The notes below the pieces were generated by a model. It did no database searches and was not told the origin of the DNA. It saw only the letters and a list, made by a program, of their open reading frames with translations. From assembly GCA_039105265.1 (NCBI GenBank), contig JAPFFF010000031.1, positions 868,001 through 932,000 on the forward strand: DNA of 64,000 nucleotides, read 5' to 3'. Position 1 is the stretch's first letter; every line of letters starts with the position of its first letter. The translations under genes were made by a program, and so were the position numbers. Positions 21,401 to 32,330 of the stretch are shown in pieces. Origin of the DNA: Tritrichomonas musculus (lineage: Eukaryota; Parabasalia; Tritrichomonadida; Tritrichomonadidae).

Positions 21401-22327
21401 ATGAATACTAATTCAGAATTTAAATTGGTAAATTAAATTGGTAAAGAGAGTCTTCCTTTGGATGTGTTCCCAGATAAAACCGATGACATAGATCTATATA
21501 CATCAGGAAAACATTCAAAAAAAGAGTTTAATAATGGCAACATTGATTTTACAAATGAGACTGATATTGAGGTAAGAAAAGATATACTGCCTACAATTGA
21601 CTCAAAAAAATAATAGCCATAAATCTGATATTGATGAAGAGAATCTACCTTTAGTTATTCGAACAAAAAGGCTTGCAACAATTATGAATCTTTTAAACTC
21701 ACAATTAGGAGCAGGGATTTTGAGTGTTCCAAGTACTTTTGTGAACACTGGTATATCTTTGCTTCTATTATTTTATCTTTAGCTATGTTGGGTATTCAAT
21801 ATGGCTGCACAACATTACTTCTTATTTTAGCACGTGAAACAGGAAAAGATGGACTTCCAGAACTAACATTGCATATTCTCAAAAAACCAGGATGCACAAT
21901 ACTTAGTATTCTTAATGTTATATTTTTAATGACTTCTATGGTTGCATATTTAATTCTTGGAGGTGATATGATTACTTCCTGGTTCGAACTTGGCGGAGTA
22001 GAACATTTAATTTTTGGCAATGATAATGCAACGACCCTACCAGGATGGAAGAGAGCTGTGATAATTTTTCTCAATAATATCATTCTTCTCCTTCTTGCTA
22101 TGTTCTTACCAACTGCAAAACCAATTCTTTCTATTGGAGGTGCTTTAAGAGGTTGCGTTGTTGATTTCATATTTCCTAGTGGTATGTTTCTGGTTTACCA
22201 TTGGAATGACTATTCAAAGTATAGCTTCAATTTTATTGTTTTATACTTGTGCACAATTTTTGGAGCAGTAACAGATATAATCGCAACTTATCAAGCTGTC
22301 ATTGACGCAATGAATTCATTGAAATGA
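21401..22327 (+). pseudogene. Broken amino-acid transporter (AAAP family)
   Basis: The frames at 21401-21612, 21597-21782 and 21785-22327 together resemble an AAAP/AVT transporter: an acidic cytoplasmic tail, then the hallmark first helix MNLLNSQLGAGILSVPSTF, then several hydrophobic helices. AAAP proteins are usually about 400-450 residues with ~11 helices. Here a stop falls early in the tail (about 21434), the frame shifts near 21600 and near 21780, and the middle helices are missing, so the last block joins an early helix to C-terminal ones (KPILSIGGALRGCVVDFIFPSG). It is therefore a decayed host gene. Functional AAAP transporters import amino acids, and trichomonads have many copies. Confidence 0.75.
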
Positions 22328-22744
22328 TATTAATTGCCTTATTACTTTTTATATATTATTAGATATAAAAATCACTACCATATAGATCAGTTGGTTTTAC
22401 CATTAATATGAAAAATTTCCCCCTTGCTTACACAAGTAAAGACATTTAGGAATGATTCTTCCATTTGCTTGATTGGAATAATAATTGATACCACTAATAT
22501 TTAAAAATTTTGCTTATTTTCTTCTCCATATGAAACATAATTATAACAAATCATTAATTCTATCTTTAAATGGTAAATGATATGTCAAATCAATTTATTA
22601 AAGATTGCTCAGCTGTTGAACTGATGCGATTCATATCAAAACCATAGGATTGACCTTTTTTAAAGTGCAAAAAAAAGTTGTAATATGACAAAAATTTATT
22701 CCATACAAAAATTTTAATATTTTGTTGAATAATTAAAATTAAAA
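22328..22744. other. Intergenic region
   Basis: The 417 bp contain no clear gene. Short stretches could be more of the transporter pseudogene, but nothing is firm. Confidence 0.45.
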
Positions 22745-23335
22745 TTAACAGCAACCTGACTTTTTCTTATTTGAGTTATTTGCTGTTGTAAGGTCTAATC
22801 CTGGATCAATCGAAGGTAAGCTAGGCAGCATACTTGCAATGTCAGTAAACATATTTTCGATATTTTCTCCTGTTTTTGCGGAAGTTTCTGTATATTCGAG
22901 GCCTTCATCTTGCGCAAATAATTTGGCCTTTTCAAGATCAAATCCAGGTGTTTTATCACATTTATTACCTACAAGATACCATATAACTTTTCCACCTGGA
23001 TGATTTGTTCGTGCATCAGACAACCAGTCTTTTGCTGCTTCGAATGATTCTTCATCTGTAACATCAAAAACAATAATGACAACAGAAGCACCTTGAGAAT
23101 ATTTTGGTACTAAGGATCGATAACGTTCTTGACCTGCTGTATCCCATATTTGAAGTAAAACAGATCCATTTGGTGTTTCAACACTTCTTGAAACAAAAGC
23201 AGCTCCAATTGTAGATTCTTGATCAGCATAAAAAGCATTTTTTGAAAAACGAATTATAATACTTGTTTTACCAACAGAACTCTGCCCGATAAGCACGACT
23301 TTGTATTTTTTTTCGTTAGTAACTAATGTTGACAT
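22745..23335 (-). CDS. Rab5/Rab22-type small GTPase
   Basis: A 196-residue Rab with every canonical motif: G1 GQSSVGKTS, effector segment STIGAAF (the Rab5/21/22 signature), G3 WDTAGQERYRS, G4 NKCD, G5 ETSAKTGEN and the prenylated C terminus KKKSGCC. Rab5-group proteins control early endosome fusion and endocytic traffic, which fits the VPS26 gene 6 kb away. Catalytic Gln is present, unlike in the Rab at 14.6 kb. The ATG is the first in frame, with AT-rich leader before it. tRNA-Pro lies about 80 bp upstream on the same strand. Confidence 0.95.
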   Translation of the reverse strand: MSTLVTNEKKYKVVLIGQSSVGKTSIIIRFSKNAFYADQESTIGAAFVSRSVETPNGSVLLQIWDTAGQERYRSLVPKYSQGASVVIIVFDVTDEESFEAAKDWLSDARTNHPGGKVIWYLVGNKCDKTPGFDLEKAKLFAQDEGLEYTETSAKTGENIENMFTDIASMLPSLPSIDPGLDLTTANNSNKKKSGCC

Positions 23336-23411
23336 AAGAAAATCAAAAAAACAATTAAAATTTTAAGGTCAATTTACTAAAAAACAATACTTTTTTTTTT
23401 TAAAAAAAATA

Positions 23412-23483
23412 GGGGCAATCCGGGAATTGGACCCGGGACCTCACGCACCCTAAGCGTGAATCATACCACTAGACTAATTGCCC
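23412..23483 (-). tRNA. tRNA-Pro (AGG)
   Basis: The 72-nt cloverleaf on the minus strand: acceptor GGGCAAT/ATTGCCC with discriminator C, D arm with AGTGGT, anticodon stem CACGC/GCGTG around TTAGGGT (anticodon AGG, reads CCU), and T arm CCGGG-TCCAATT-CCCGG. No intron. A run of eight T on the minus strand just downstream is the Pol III terminator. Confidence 0.95.
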
Positions 23484-23535
23484 TTCACGTCTAAGAAAGA
23501 AGATTTTTTCAAATCTTCAAATATTTTTATAAGGA

Positions 23536-23598
23536 GGAAAAATTTTTAGATAGATCAAAAAAGGAAACTTTTTTAGACATTTTCCTCTCAATTTTTCC
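23536..23598. repeat. MULE left terminal inverted repeat
   Basis: Reads outward-to-inward with a ..TAGATAGATC.. outer part and an inner ..CCTCTCAATTTTT. It matches the reverse complement of 26068-26128 at most positions. Confidence 0.75.
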
Positions 23599-23750
23599 AT
23601 CATTGAAAAAGTTGCGATTCCTTGGACATTTTTATTTCATTTTAGAAATTGAGACAATTTTTAAGAAAATAAACTTCTTTTGAATAAATAAAAAAATAAA
23701 ATAATAATTAAAAAAATATTTGTTTTTATTTATTATAAATAATAAATGAA

Positions 23751-25985
23751 TTATTGTTTTAATTGTAATTGTTCTTTGTTTTGTGGTTCTTTTTTCATTG
23801 ATTTCAGTATACATCCATAGCAAATACCATCATCAATGAGGTGAAGTAAAGTAGCAGGTTTATTTAAAACAAATTCTTTTTCATTTTGAGTCAAATTATA
23901 CTTTGAATCAACAAATGATTCAATTTCATTACCTTTATATTTACTATAAAATTTGATTGTATCAATTACATATTTTTTTTCATCATATTGAACATTTTTA
24001 AGATCGTCTTTTATAGGATAATATGAAATAATTAATTCATCATATTGATCATTCATATTTATTTTATAATCCGGAAGTTCTGGAAACTCTAAAGTTCTTT
24101 TCAATGCTAGTTGATGTTTACAAGGAATATTTAATTCTAATTGAGCTGAAGCTAATTTTGTACTACTACATTGGCATTCTGAGTCTGTTGTTTCATAAAA
24201 TTCCATTTCTGATATCATTCTTTGCTCATTTGTTGCTTTAAATTCTTTGTTAATGCTTCTTTTTAAATATTCATAATTATGCTTAATTCTTTTTGAATAA
24301 TTTTTATTGTGGTTCATTAAATTACAAGAGAGTCGGCATAAAGCTGAATAAAAATTATTACGTCGAGGGGTCAATTTATTTAAATGACCATGATAACTTT
24401 CGAGGCTGTTTGTGGTACTTGGCATTTTAAGTTTTGGTCTGAATTGCAACGACACTTCTTCCCATCTTTTTTGATCTTTAATGTCGATTTTATTTAATTC
24501 AAAAGAATAAAACAATCCTATCTTATCTAAAACTTTTTTTATTTCACCTTCAATAGATCTAGGTGGTTTCTTTTTATTTTGACAATTTCTTTCTCTATCA
24601 ATTGCTTTATAAAAAATTTGAGATATATTTTTTACTGCTGAATCATAATCCACTTTTGTTGAGGCTTCTATCAGCTGTTTGGCATGAAATGAATAAGGAC
24701 TAAAATGCAAATTTTTTAAAAGATGTCTTAAGCATACGAGATGAGTCATTTTAAATAAGTTTATTGCACTACGAAGCGCTTTCCCTTGGTCTGACTCAAT
24801 TATTGCTTTTTGAAAACTAAAAGAACATTTTTTTTCAATTGTATTTAATAATAATAAATAATAGTCAGATTTTTCTGTTGGTCCAAAACTGTATCCTAAT
24901 GCAAAACCAGTATTGTATTTTGAGCCCATTATAATTGAAGCGGTAAAATACGGTAATACTCTAAAGGTAGTATCAAGTAAAAAACCGTTTAATTTATTCT
25001 CATTTAAAATAGATGCACATGAAGGTAAAAGATAAACTCCTGAAGTTATATAATGCAATATACCGTTGTATTCTATTTTTGGTAAGTTTTTCCTGTTATT
25101 TTCGACAGGAATAATGTTTAGAAGCAAATATCCTTTGATCGTATTCATCAAATCATCTTTGTTAGTTGCCTCATTTACTTGTTTATTACAAAAAGAACAG
25201 AAAAACTCAAGCAAAGTAGAAGTATCTTCATTCTCTTCAAGACCATTTTTAATTGATTTTTTTACAAAAGATTGCAAAACATCAGAAAAATCGAATAACG
25301 AATAAAATAATAAAGATGAATGCTTTAACAATGCCCTTGTTCCTGGGCCAGGAAAAGATATGATCCATACAAAACAAGTTTCTTTTTGTAACTTAAGTTC
25401 TGGGCGAAATTTTAAATGCTTTCTTTTATATGAATAAACGTTGTCCTCAAATCTAAACCATGCTTTTTTAATCCATTCCAATGAAACGGTTAGATTCAAT
25501 TCCTCTTCTGAATCAATAAAAACTTTCCAATTTTCTTGCGACTCATTTTTGCATGCAAAAAGTTTCTTTTTATTTTGTTTGAATTTATGGAAGTAAAGCA
25601 ACTCATTTAAAAAAACAGAAACATAAGTATAATTCCAGCATTCTTGTTTAAAAGGCAAGCCTGGTTGAATGCTAACATATGCAGGCGAATACGAGCTATC
25701 AATCCAATCAGGTGGAAAGTAATCAGTTGAAAATGCAATAGAACTTTTTGATATGTCAGTAGGAGCATTTTTTAAAATTGTTTTATTCGACAAGGATTCT
25801 GTTGCATGGCAATCTTTTGAAATTTTACTATTGCTTAATCGCGGTGGTGTAAAATGGCTTTTTTGATCATCTTTACTATCGTTCGGAGTAGAAAAAAGCT
25901 GAATGTTATTAATATTATTACTTTTACAAAAAAGATGCTGTTTACTTGCAGTAGAATCTGCATTAGCATTCACAGGAGCTGACAT
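23751..25985 (-). CDS. MULE transposase with SWIM zinc finger
   Basis: A 744-residue intact transposase. The catalytic core starts near LLDTTFRVLPYF (first Asp), followed by IIESDQGKALRSAI (second Asp) and the C-x-x-H of LVCLRHLLKN that MULEs carry after it. TTNSLESYHGHLN supplies the likely catalytic Glu. A C-terminal CxC...CxH set (CQCSS...NIPCKHQ) is a SWIM zinc finger, standard for MULE and FAR1-type proteins. The first 120 residues are Ser/Asn-rich. It catalyses cut-and-paste movement via a DDE RNase-H-like fold. The absence of any break suggests recent activity, or co-option; the flanking TIRs favour the first. Confidence 0.85.
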   Translation of the reverse strand: MSAPVNANADSTASKQHLFCKSNNINNIQLFSTPNDSKDDQKSHFTPPRLSNSKISKDCHATESLSNKTILKNAPTDISKSSIAFSTDYFPPDWIDSSYSPAYVSIQPGLPFKQECWNYTYVSVFLNELLYFHKFKQNKKKLFACKNESQENWKVFIDSEEELNLTVSLEWIKKAWFRFEDNVYSYKRKHLKFRPELKLQKETCFVWIISFPGPGTRALLKHSSLLFYSLFDFSDVLQSFVKKSIKNGLEENEDTSTLLEFFCSFCNKQVNEATNKDDLMNTIKGYLLLNIIPVENNRKNLPKIEYNGILHYITSGVYLLPSCASILNENKLNGFLLDTTFRVLPYFTASIIMGSKYNTGFALGYSFGPTEKSDYYLLLLNTIEKKCSFSFQKAIIESDQGKALRSAINLFKMTHLVCLRHLLKNLHFSPYSFHAKQLIEASTKVDYDSAVKNISQIFYKAIDRERNCQNKKKPPRSIEGEIKKVLDKIGLFYSFELNKIDIKDQKRWEEVSLQFRPKLKMPSTTNSLESYHGHLNKLTPRRNNFYSALCRLSCNLMNHNKNYSKRIKHNYEYLKRSINKEFKATNEQRMISEMEFYETTDSECQCSSTKLASAQLELNIPCKHQLALKRTLEFPELPDYKINMNDQYDELIISYYPIKDDLKNVQYDEKKYVIDTIKFYSKYKGNEIESFVDSKYNLTQNEKEFVLNKPATLLHLIDDGICYGCILKSMKKEPQNKEQLQLKQ

Positions 25986-26067
25986 TGGCAGAATATTTGT
26001 GTAATGTTGACTTTGCTGTTGGTTATTGTTAATAAAGAAAATAATAAAATAACCGTATATTTTGAAT

Positions 26068-26128
26068 TAAAAAAATTGAGAGAAAAATATCCAAAAAAGT
26101 TCCATTTTTAGATCTATCAATTTTTACA
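26068..26128. repeat. MULE right terminal inverted repeat
   Basis: Partner of 23536-23598; contains AAAAATTGAGAG and GATCTATCAATTTTTAC. It lies about 80 bp upstream of the transposase ATG, so it likely carries the promoter. Confidence 0.75.
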
Positions 26129-26130
26129 TC

Positions 26131-27171
26131 AAAATCATTATATGATTTCTTGGATAATCTCTAATTCAAAATTTTCATTGGTAACAAATATGATATTAAA
26201 TAATGATTAATATGATTTCATAAAATATATGATAACACTTTTTTTGGGAAATCAGATTTGCTTGCTGCAGTTAAGGTCAAAATTGGTCTTTCTTCAGAAA
26301 ATAAAAGCTTGGAACTTTTTTGCACTTTTGCAAAAAATACCATGAGTAGAAAAATATTCTAAACGAATTATTTTATTTTAAGCTAGAATTAGTCTTTATT
26401 TTAAGAATTTCTTAATGAGTATACAAATATAATTCGTTAATACACATTTAAATGATTTTCAATGATCTTAAAGGTTAAGATTAACAACATTTAAGTAAAA
26501 CAAAGGTAAACGAATTTGTTTTTTTTTCAATTTTCTTATTTCGTTAAATAATCATAAAATATAAATTTAATTTATTATCTTAAACATTTTTTATTTAGAA
26601 GCAAATAAGATCTGTCGTAGGGAAATTGGAATAATATCAATTTTAAAATATTTAATAGAAAAAGTGAAGAAATTGAATTTTAACGTCAAGTATGTATTCA
26701 AAATATTTCTAGGTGCTCTAAGAGGAATTTGCCTAGAAACTGTTTTTTCTAACTCATTTTTATATATTATTTAATTATATTCAAATATTTATATATTAAA
26801 ATAATTTATAATATATTTTATCTATAATATAACATTATTATATATTATTTTTCTGTATAAAGCATTTTTATAAATATATATTTTGAAAGCATATTCAAAA
26901 TATATTGAAAACATAAAAATAAATAAAGTCATTAAATTTTCAGTATTTTTAAATAAAGACTATTCAATTTAAAAGAATTAAAAATGCAAATATCTTATTT
27001 TAAAATCATTTTACCAATATTATTATGCATTTTAAAAAATATTAAATAATATAGATATATAAATGCATGTAAATATTGCTAATATTATATTAAATTGAGG
27101 AATTCTGATGAACATATTATAGTAAGCATAAAGTAAATCAATTTTTTTTATAAATATAGATGATAATAATT
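26131..27171. other. AT-rich gene-free region
   Basis: About 1 kb with A/T-rich sequence only; nothing recognisable. Confidence 0.5.
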
Positions 27172-27722
27172 TGTATAATTTTAAGCTCGGAATTTGAACT
27201 TTTTGTCACTTTTTAGGATAACTTAGGATAACTTTTTTTTTTTTTTTAAAAAAAAAAACTTATTTTTATTATAATATTGCGTTAAAAGCATAATACATCA
27301 CAAATCAGTCGTTTTGAGAAAAAATAATAAAAATTTTCGAAAAATAAAAATTTTAAAAAAAAAGCAACTGAACTATTTTTTCAAAAGATCTTCAATTTTT
27401 GAGATAAAAATTGTTTTGCTGTAAAAAATAAACCAAAAAAATTGGTATAAAATATATGAACACATAAAAACCTTAATTAATAAAAAGATCGCTTTTATAT
27501 CATTATTAAATGTACTTTGATGGCATCATTAAATGCGTTTGGTAAGAAACAGATGAGTTTATTAAATAAAAAACTGAAATTGACATTAAAAACTGGAAAA
27601 TGGCATTGTATTTCCAAACAATAAGCCAATAAAATCGACAATATGACTGTAATTTGATTTATTTGGACAAAAATATGCTGATAATTTCGTATATTTTTAT
27701 TAATTAAATAATAAATTTTTTT

Positions 27723-28583
27723 AAAGGTCGTACAACTAAATTGAATAAAAAATAAAATTAAATAAATTTATATTTATCTTAATAAATAATTTATTTAATA
27801 ATTATAATATATAATTTATATATTTTATATCCAATATTATAAAATGTAATGGTTGAAATAAAGACTTTAATTAAAATTCAATATATATCGATTTCTTATA
27901 TATTTGCATCATTTAAAAAATATAGATGTCATTTGAATGGATATACTATGTGTTATACAAATAATATTTTACTTTTTGACGAAATCCTTCAGTAATTGAA
28001 ATATTAAACTTTTTATATTTATGAAACCAATCAACTAAATCTTCATTTTTAGAAAAAACTGACATTTGATTTAGAATGAAATTCAAATATATTAGAAAGT
28101 AAATGCATATAAATAAAATTGTATTCGTCATTTGGCTCCTGTAACGTCCAATTTTTTTAAAATCATCATTTAATAATTCAACAAATTCAATTTTTCTGCA
28201 TTTTTAGCTAAAAAATGAATTTTTTTTTTCAATAATAATAACTATTTTTATATAACACTTAATGTTTTAAAAGCATATAAAAAGATATCAAAAGAACTAA
28301 TGATTAAAATAAATTATATAAAAAGTTATCGCTATTCTAAATTTTTATAAAGTGTTATAAAACTCTTATCAAAAATAATTAAAATAAATTGAGATAAAAT
28401 ACTCAAATTTATTTTCTGAAGAAAATTTAATATATACTTATATCCTTTTAGTTTTTATTTTAATTTGAATTTTGTACGATGCAAATATTTATAAAACTGA
28501 TTATTATTATTATAATAAAATATAATTAGTTTAAACAAACCAATCATTGAGTTTTACTGTTAAAATTCAGTTGTACGACCTTT
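27723..28583 (-). mobile_element. AAAGGTCGTAC element, copy 1 (8-bp duplication)
   Basis: An 861-bp unit with ~15-bp inverted ends (AAAGGTCGTACAACT at 27723; its inverse AGTTGTACGACCTTT at 28569-28583 with small differences). It is flanked by ATTTTTTT at 27715-27722 and 28584-28591. It aligns end to end, in opposite orientation, with 47295-48273 at roughly 93-95% identity. It encodes no transposase, only a 61-residue peptide frame on the minus strand. It is nested in the 27181-29344 element. Confidence 0.85.
27946..28131 (-). CDS. 61-residue secretory-looking peptide carried by element copy 1
   Basis: An open frame encoding 61 residues: a hydrophobic N terminus (ILFICIYFLIYLNFIL) resembling a signal peptide or anchor, then a charged part with NEDLVDWFHKYKK and FRQKVKYYLYNT. 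The same frame, start and stop exist in the second copy at 47745-47930, with 10 of 61 residues different. Ten of the eleven differing codons change the residue, and the frame diverges about as much as its flanks. The pair therefore gives no sign of purifying selection. No known family. It may be a real microprotein or simply an unbroken frame in a young repeat. Confidence 0.4.
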   Translation of the reverse strand: MTNTILFICIYFLIYLNFILNQMSVFSKNEDLVDWFHKYKKFNISITEGFRQKVKYYLYNT

Positions 28584-29353
28584 ATTTTTTTTTAAATTTA
28601 ATTATAAACGAATTGATTTTTTTAATTAATATAAATTTATCTTAACTCTCATTAAATATATAAATTATTTATTTGATATATAGGAAATGTATAATACATA
28701 TAAAATTATAATAGCATGTAATATCATATAAATCTATATATTTTATGGGATAATTAACTTATATTCTTTAATAGCGAATTCAAAGGCATTCAAAAGTTTT
28801 TAGCAAAGAAAATTTGAAATCAAGATGCCATTTTATTGAGGCATTCTCAATTTAGGACCAAATATTCATATAAAAATTCAATTTTAATAAATTTTTGTAT
28901 AAAATACTTAACAGCAATTGAAATTTTATATCAAAAATTGAATTATTTTTACCATAATTCTGAAAAACTAATGGTGATATGAAACCAAAATCGAATATCA
29001 AATAAAAAAATTGGAATCCTGTTGCAAATATAAATGATTCTGATGAAATTCATTCTGAATTTGCATAAATGAAAAGTATTTACAATATTAAAAATTAAAA
29101 AAAAAAAAAACTTAAAATTCAAAAAAATAATAGATGCCAGTAACTACCAATCATAATATAGAAATGGATTAATATTTTTTTCAGGTAAATAAAAAAATAA
29201 TATATTTTTTTATAATTTCACGAGAATTTTACTTTTTTGACTTTTTATTAGCTTTTTAAAATAATTTCAACACTTTTTCTACGAAAAAATTTTGGGATAA
29301 CTTTGGGATAACTTTTAAAATTTTGGATAACTTTCCGAGCTTAATGTATAATT

Positions 29354-32293
29354 ATTAAAAAGTATGAAAAAATAATGAAATTTGTGAAAAATAATTAGAT
29401 TGGTAATGAAAAAATTATTAATCAAATTTGATTGTTTCAAATGTTTTTTTGAGCATGTGTTGATATTGAATTAACTGAATCTGTTGATGAATATCATTAA
29501 ACTGTTCTTTTTTGTTGAGTATTTTTAATATTGGGCTGTTCCTTTGCCAACTAATATCTTTTGGAGGGGACAATAAAATTGAAGTTCATCACCATAATAA
29601 GAAAAATACATATACTTAAATGATTTATTGTAATTTAAACTTGTTTTTCCATTTGTTGCAAATGATTTAAAAAAGTTCAATTATATATACAAATATTCAT
29701 TAATATTCAAAATTTAAAAAACATTTTAAAATATAGATATTAAATAAAAAATAATTTATGATAAATATTTCTAAAAAAAATTTTCATTTAAAAGATATAT
29801 CAATATATACTTTTAGTTTTATCATTATATCACAAAAAGTTAGATAATTTAACAAAAAGTTACTATTCATAAAAAAATTCATTGAAAAAATATTTTCATG
29901 ATATTAGGGAAATGTTACGATTATTTTATTTTTTGTCTATATAGCCAATATTATATACTGACATACAATATAAATCATTAGAAGTGAAGTAAAAATCGAA
30001 ACATTTTGTTCATGATTAATATCCTTGATAATCAAAAGTACAAAAAAAAGATAAATTTCTACTCCGTAAGTTATAATATTATTTTAAAATATCAAAATAT
30101 CTCTCATCAATGTGATTTTTTTTATAACTGGTCCAAAAGAACAATTGTTATTGATGTTTTTTTATTTTTTTTAACGGACAAAATAAACGGCCTCCGTTTA
30201 CCTTTAGTAAAACTCAAAAGGCGGTATATCTACGATACCACTTTTTAAAAGAGCAATTCAAATTTTATATATATTCGATAATGAGATTAATATGAAATAG
30301 GAATATTGCATTTAATATAACTTTACCTTACTATAAAAATAATTTTAAAGTATTTTTTAAAATTTGAAAACTATACAAAAGTTTAAAAAATAAAAATTTC
30401 ATGATTTTATTTATTCATCACATTTGTCTAAAAATAATTACAAAAAATTATAAATGCTTTTTTTAGATATTATTCAATTAATAGAACAATAACGTGCTTT
30501 CAATAGATCCATAGCATTTCAGTAGATCCATAACAAGGTCATTCTAGCATAAATTGGCCATAGTTTGATCGTTTTTATATAAAAAAGAAAACCAAATATT
30601 ATCAGAAATATTTTTATCAGAAATTTTTATTTTCACTATTTTACAAATATCTCCAAATCAAAAAAGTAAAACATATAATATTTAACAAAACATATAATGT
30701 ATAATAATATTATTTATATAATTTATTATTAAATATTTAATAAAATAATTAAATTGTATGAAAAATAATACAAATTCAATTTAGTGATATAGATCTATTG
30801 AAATAGCCTCGAATATACATACAAAATTATATTCTGAAAAATTTCTATACTGTAAGAACGTTATTCTGAAAAAGTCTTGTCAGGTGAAAAAAATAATTTT
30901 TATTTTTTCTAATAAATATTTTTCGTTCAATATACAAATATATATACATTACAATGATAAAAAAACCAAATAAAAAATTTTCAAAATTGTATTTGAAATT
31001 TTTTTTGATTAAAATTATATTTACTAAATATTTCCGAAATGAATGAATATTTCCTTAATCAAATTGCTCTTTATAAACAATATTTGTAAAAACAATATAA
31101 AATGTAAACTATTCAATAAATTTTATCTTTATGTATCAAAAATAATTTGTCGTAAAAACATTTTTTTTACTATAAATGCTGATTGGTCAGATATAAATCA
31201 AAAATATAAGGATTAAGAATTAGTAAATGAAATGAAAATTCTATCTTCTTTTTCCCACAGAATTATTTTCAATTTTTTTTTCAATGAGGTTAAACTCGCT
31301 TTTTGATAACCTATCTTACGAAATTCAATATAAGATTATCTTTTATTTTTCTTAATAATTTTACAAATTATAACATTTAAATTATTTATTAATAAATATA
31401 ATATATTTAATTTTATTATGAAAAAAACTCATAAATCAAATAAGTTAATTTCAATACAAAACAAAAAGAAAATAAATTGAATAACTATCAATTACCATAA
31501 AAATATTTGAATAATTTAAATTTGGTGAATTTCAAGCAATTTTTTTTTATACTAAATATTTTGGTAACTAAAAAATAATTATGCCAATATGATAAAAATG
31601 ATAATAAATAATATATAATAAAAATTCACTATACAAGGAAAAATTCACAAATAATTGATTATTTTATTAAATAGCAAAAGTCACTTCAATTCTATTTTTA
31701 AATTCTATATGAATTACTGAAATTTGAACTATTAAATAAAAATATATTTATACAAAAATTGTAAATATATTTTTAAATTTATGATAAAATATTATATGAT
31801 ATATTATTTTAATATTTAAATAATAAAAAATCTTTTTTCTTATGCTTTCCTATTTCTATAAAAAAATAAATTAAATTCTATTTTTTATTTTTCACAATAA
31901 TCATTTATTTTGCAAATTTTTTTGTTTTTCTTTCTTTATATCGTTTCTTTAAAAATCTTTTTTTTTTTATAATCATTTTCATTTTCCGTTTTATCACAAA
32001 AATCTGTCAATTTTTCAATCAAAGAAATTTGTATTAATACAATTTTCAAGGATTTATTTTTCATTTACAAAATAAAAAGAAACTTTCTTTTTCTAATTCA
32101 CTTTTTTCATTCTTCAAAATCCTATAAATATTTTATTAAACATGCTATTTTATAGAAGAAAAAAGATTTGATCTATATTAAACATTTTTTGAAAAAGATA
32201 ATCGATAAAAAAAAATGTTTTGTTTATTTTTATTTTATATATTTTGAATATCATTATTGGTCATTTTTCATAATCTCATATCACCTAACACAA
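29354..32293. other. AT-rich gene-free region, 2.9 kb
   Basis: An extremely AT-rich stretch. An 80-codon frame at 30006-30248 has no domain I can name; its end (RLPLVKLKRRYIYDTTF) is the only coding-looking part and could be a transposon scrap. No RNA gene or clear repeat. Confidence 0.45.
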
Positions 32294-32299
32294 TCATTT
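32294..32299 (+). promoter_or_regulatory. Putative initiator TCATTT of the Myb gene
   Basis: TCATTT fits TCA(+1)Y-W-Y and lies 37 nt upstream of the 32331 ATG, within the usual trichomonad 5' UTR length. Confidence 0.4.
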
Positions 32300-32330
32300 T
32301 CTTAACAATATCCTTAAGAGAAAAAAAAAA

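Larger units (their letters stand above)
23536..26128 (-). mobile_element. Autonomous MULE (Mutator-like element)
   Basis: A ~2.6 kb element with an intact transposase and inverted terminal regions. The two ends (23536-23598 and 26068-26128) match over about 60 bp with some mismatches. I could not find a clean 9-bp target duplication, so the outer limits are uncertain by up to ~50 bp. It sits about 50 bp upstream of tRNA-Pro. Confidence 0.8.
27181..29344. mobile_element. Non-autonomous element, ends TTAAGCTCGG, 9-bp duplication
   Basis: Starts TTAAGCTCGGAA at 27181 and ends with the inverse (CCGAGCTTAA) at 29335-29344. It is flanked on both sides by TGTATAATT (27172-27180 and 29345-29353), a perfect 9-bp duplication of the kind MULEs make. 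Subterminal GGATAACTT motifs repeat at both ends: two on the left (about 27216-27243), three on the right (about 29294-29334). It is 2,164 bp, of which 861 bp are a second element nested inside. No transposase is encoded. Confidence 0.82.

Noticed and set aside
30006-30248. 80-codon plus-strand frame ending in a KRRYIYDTTF-like string
   Set aside because: The last 20 residues look coding, but the rest is AT-driven; I cannot tie it to a transposase family.
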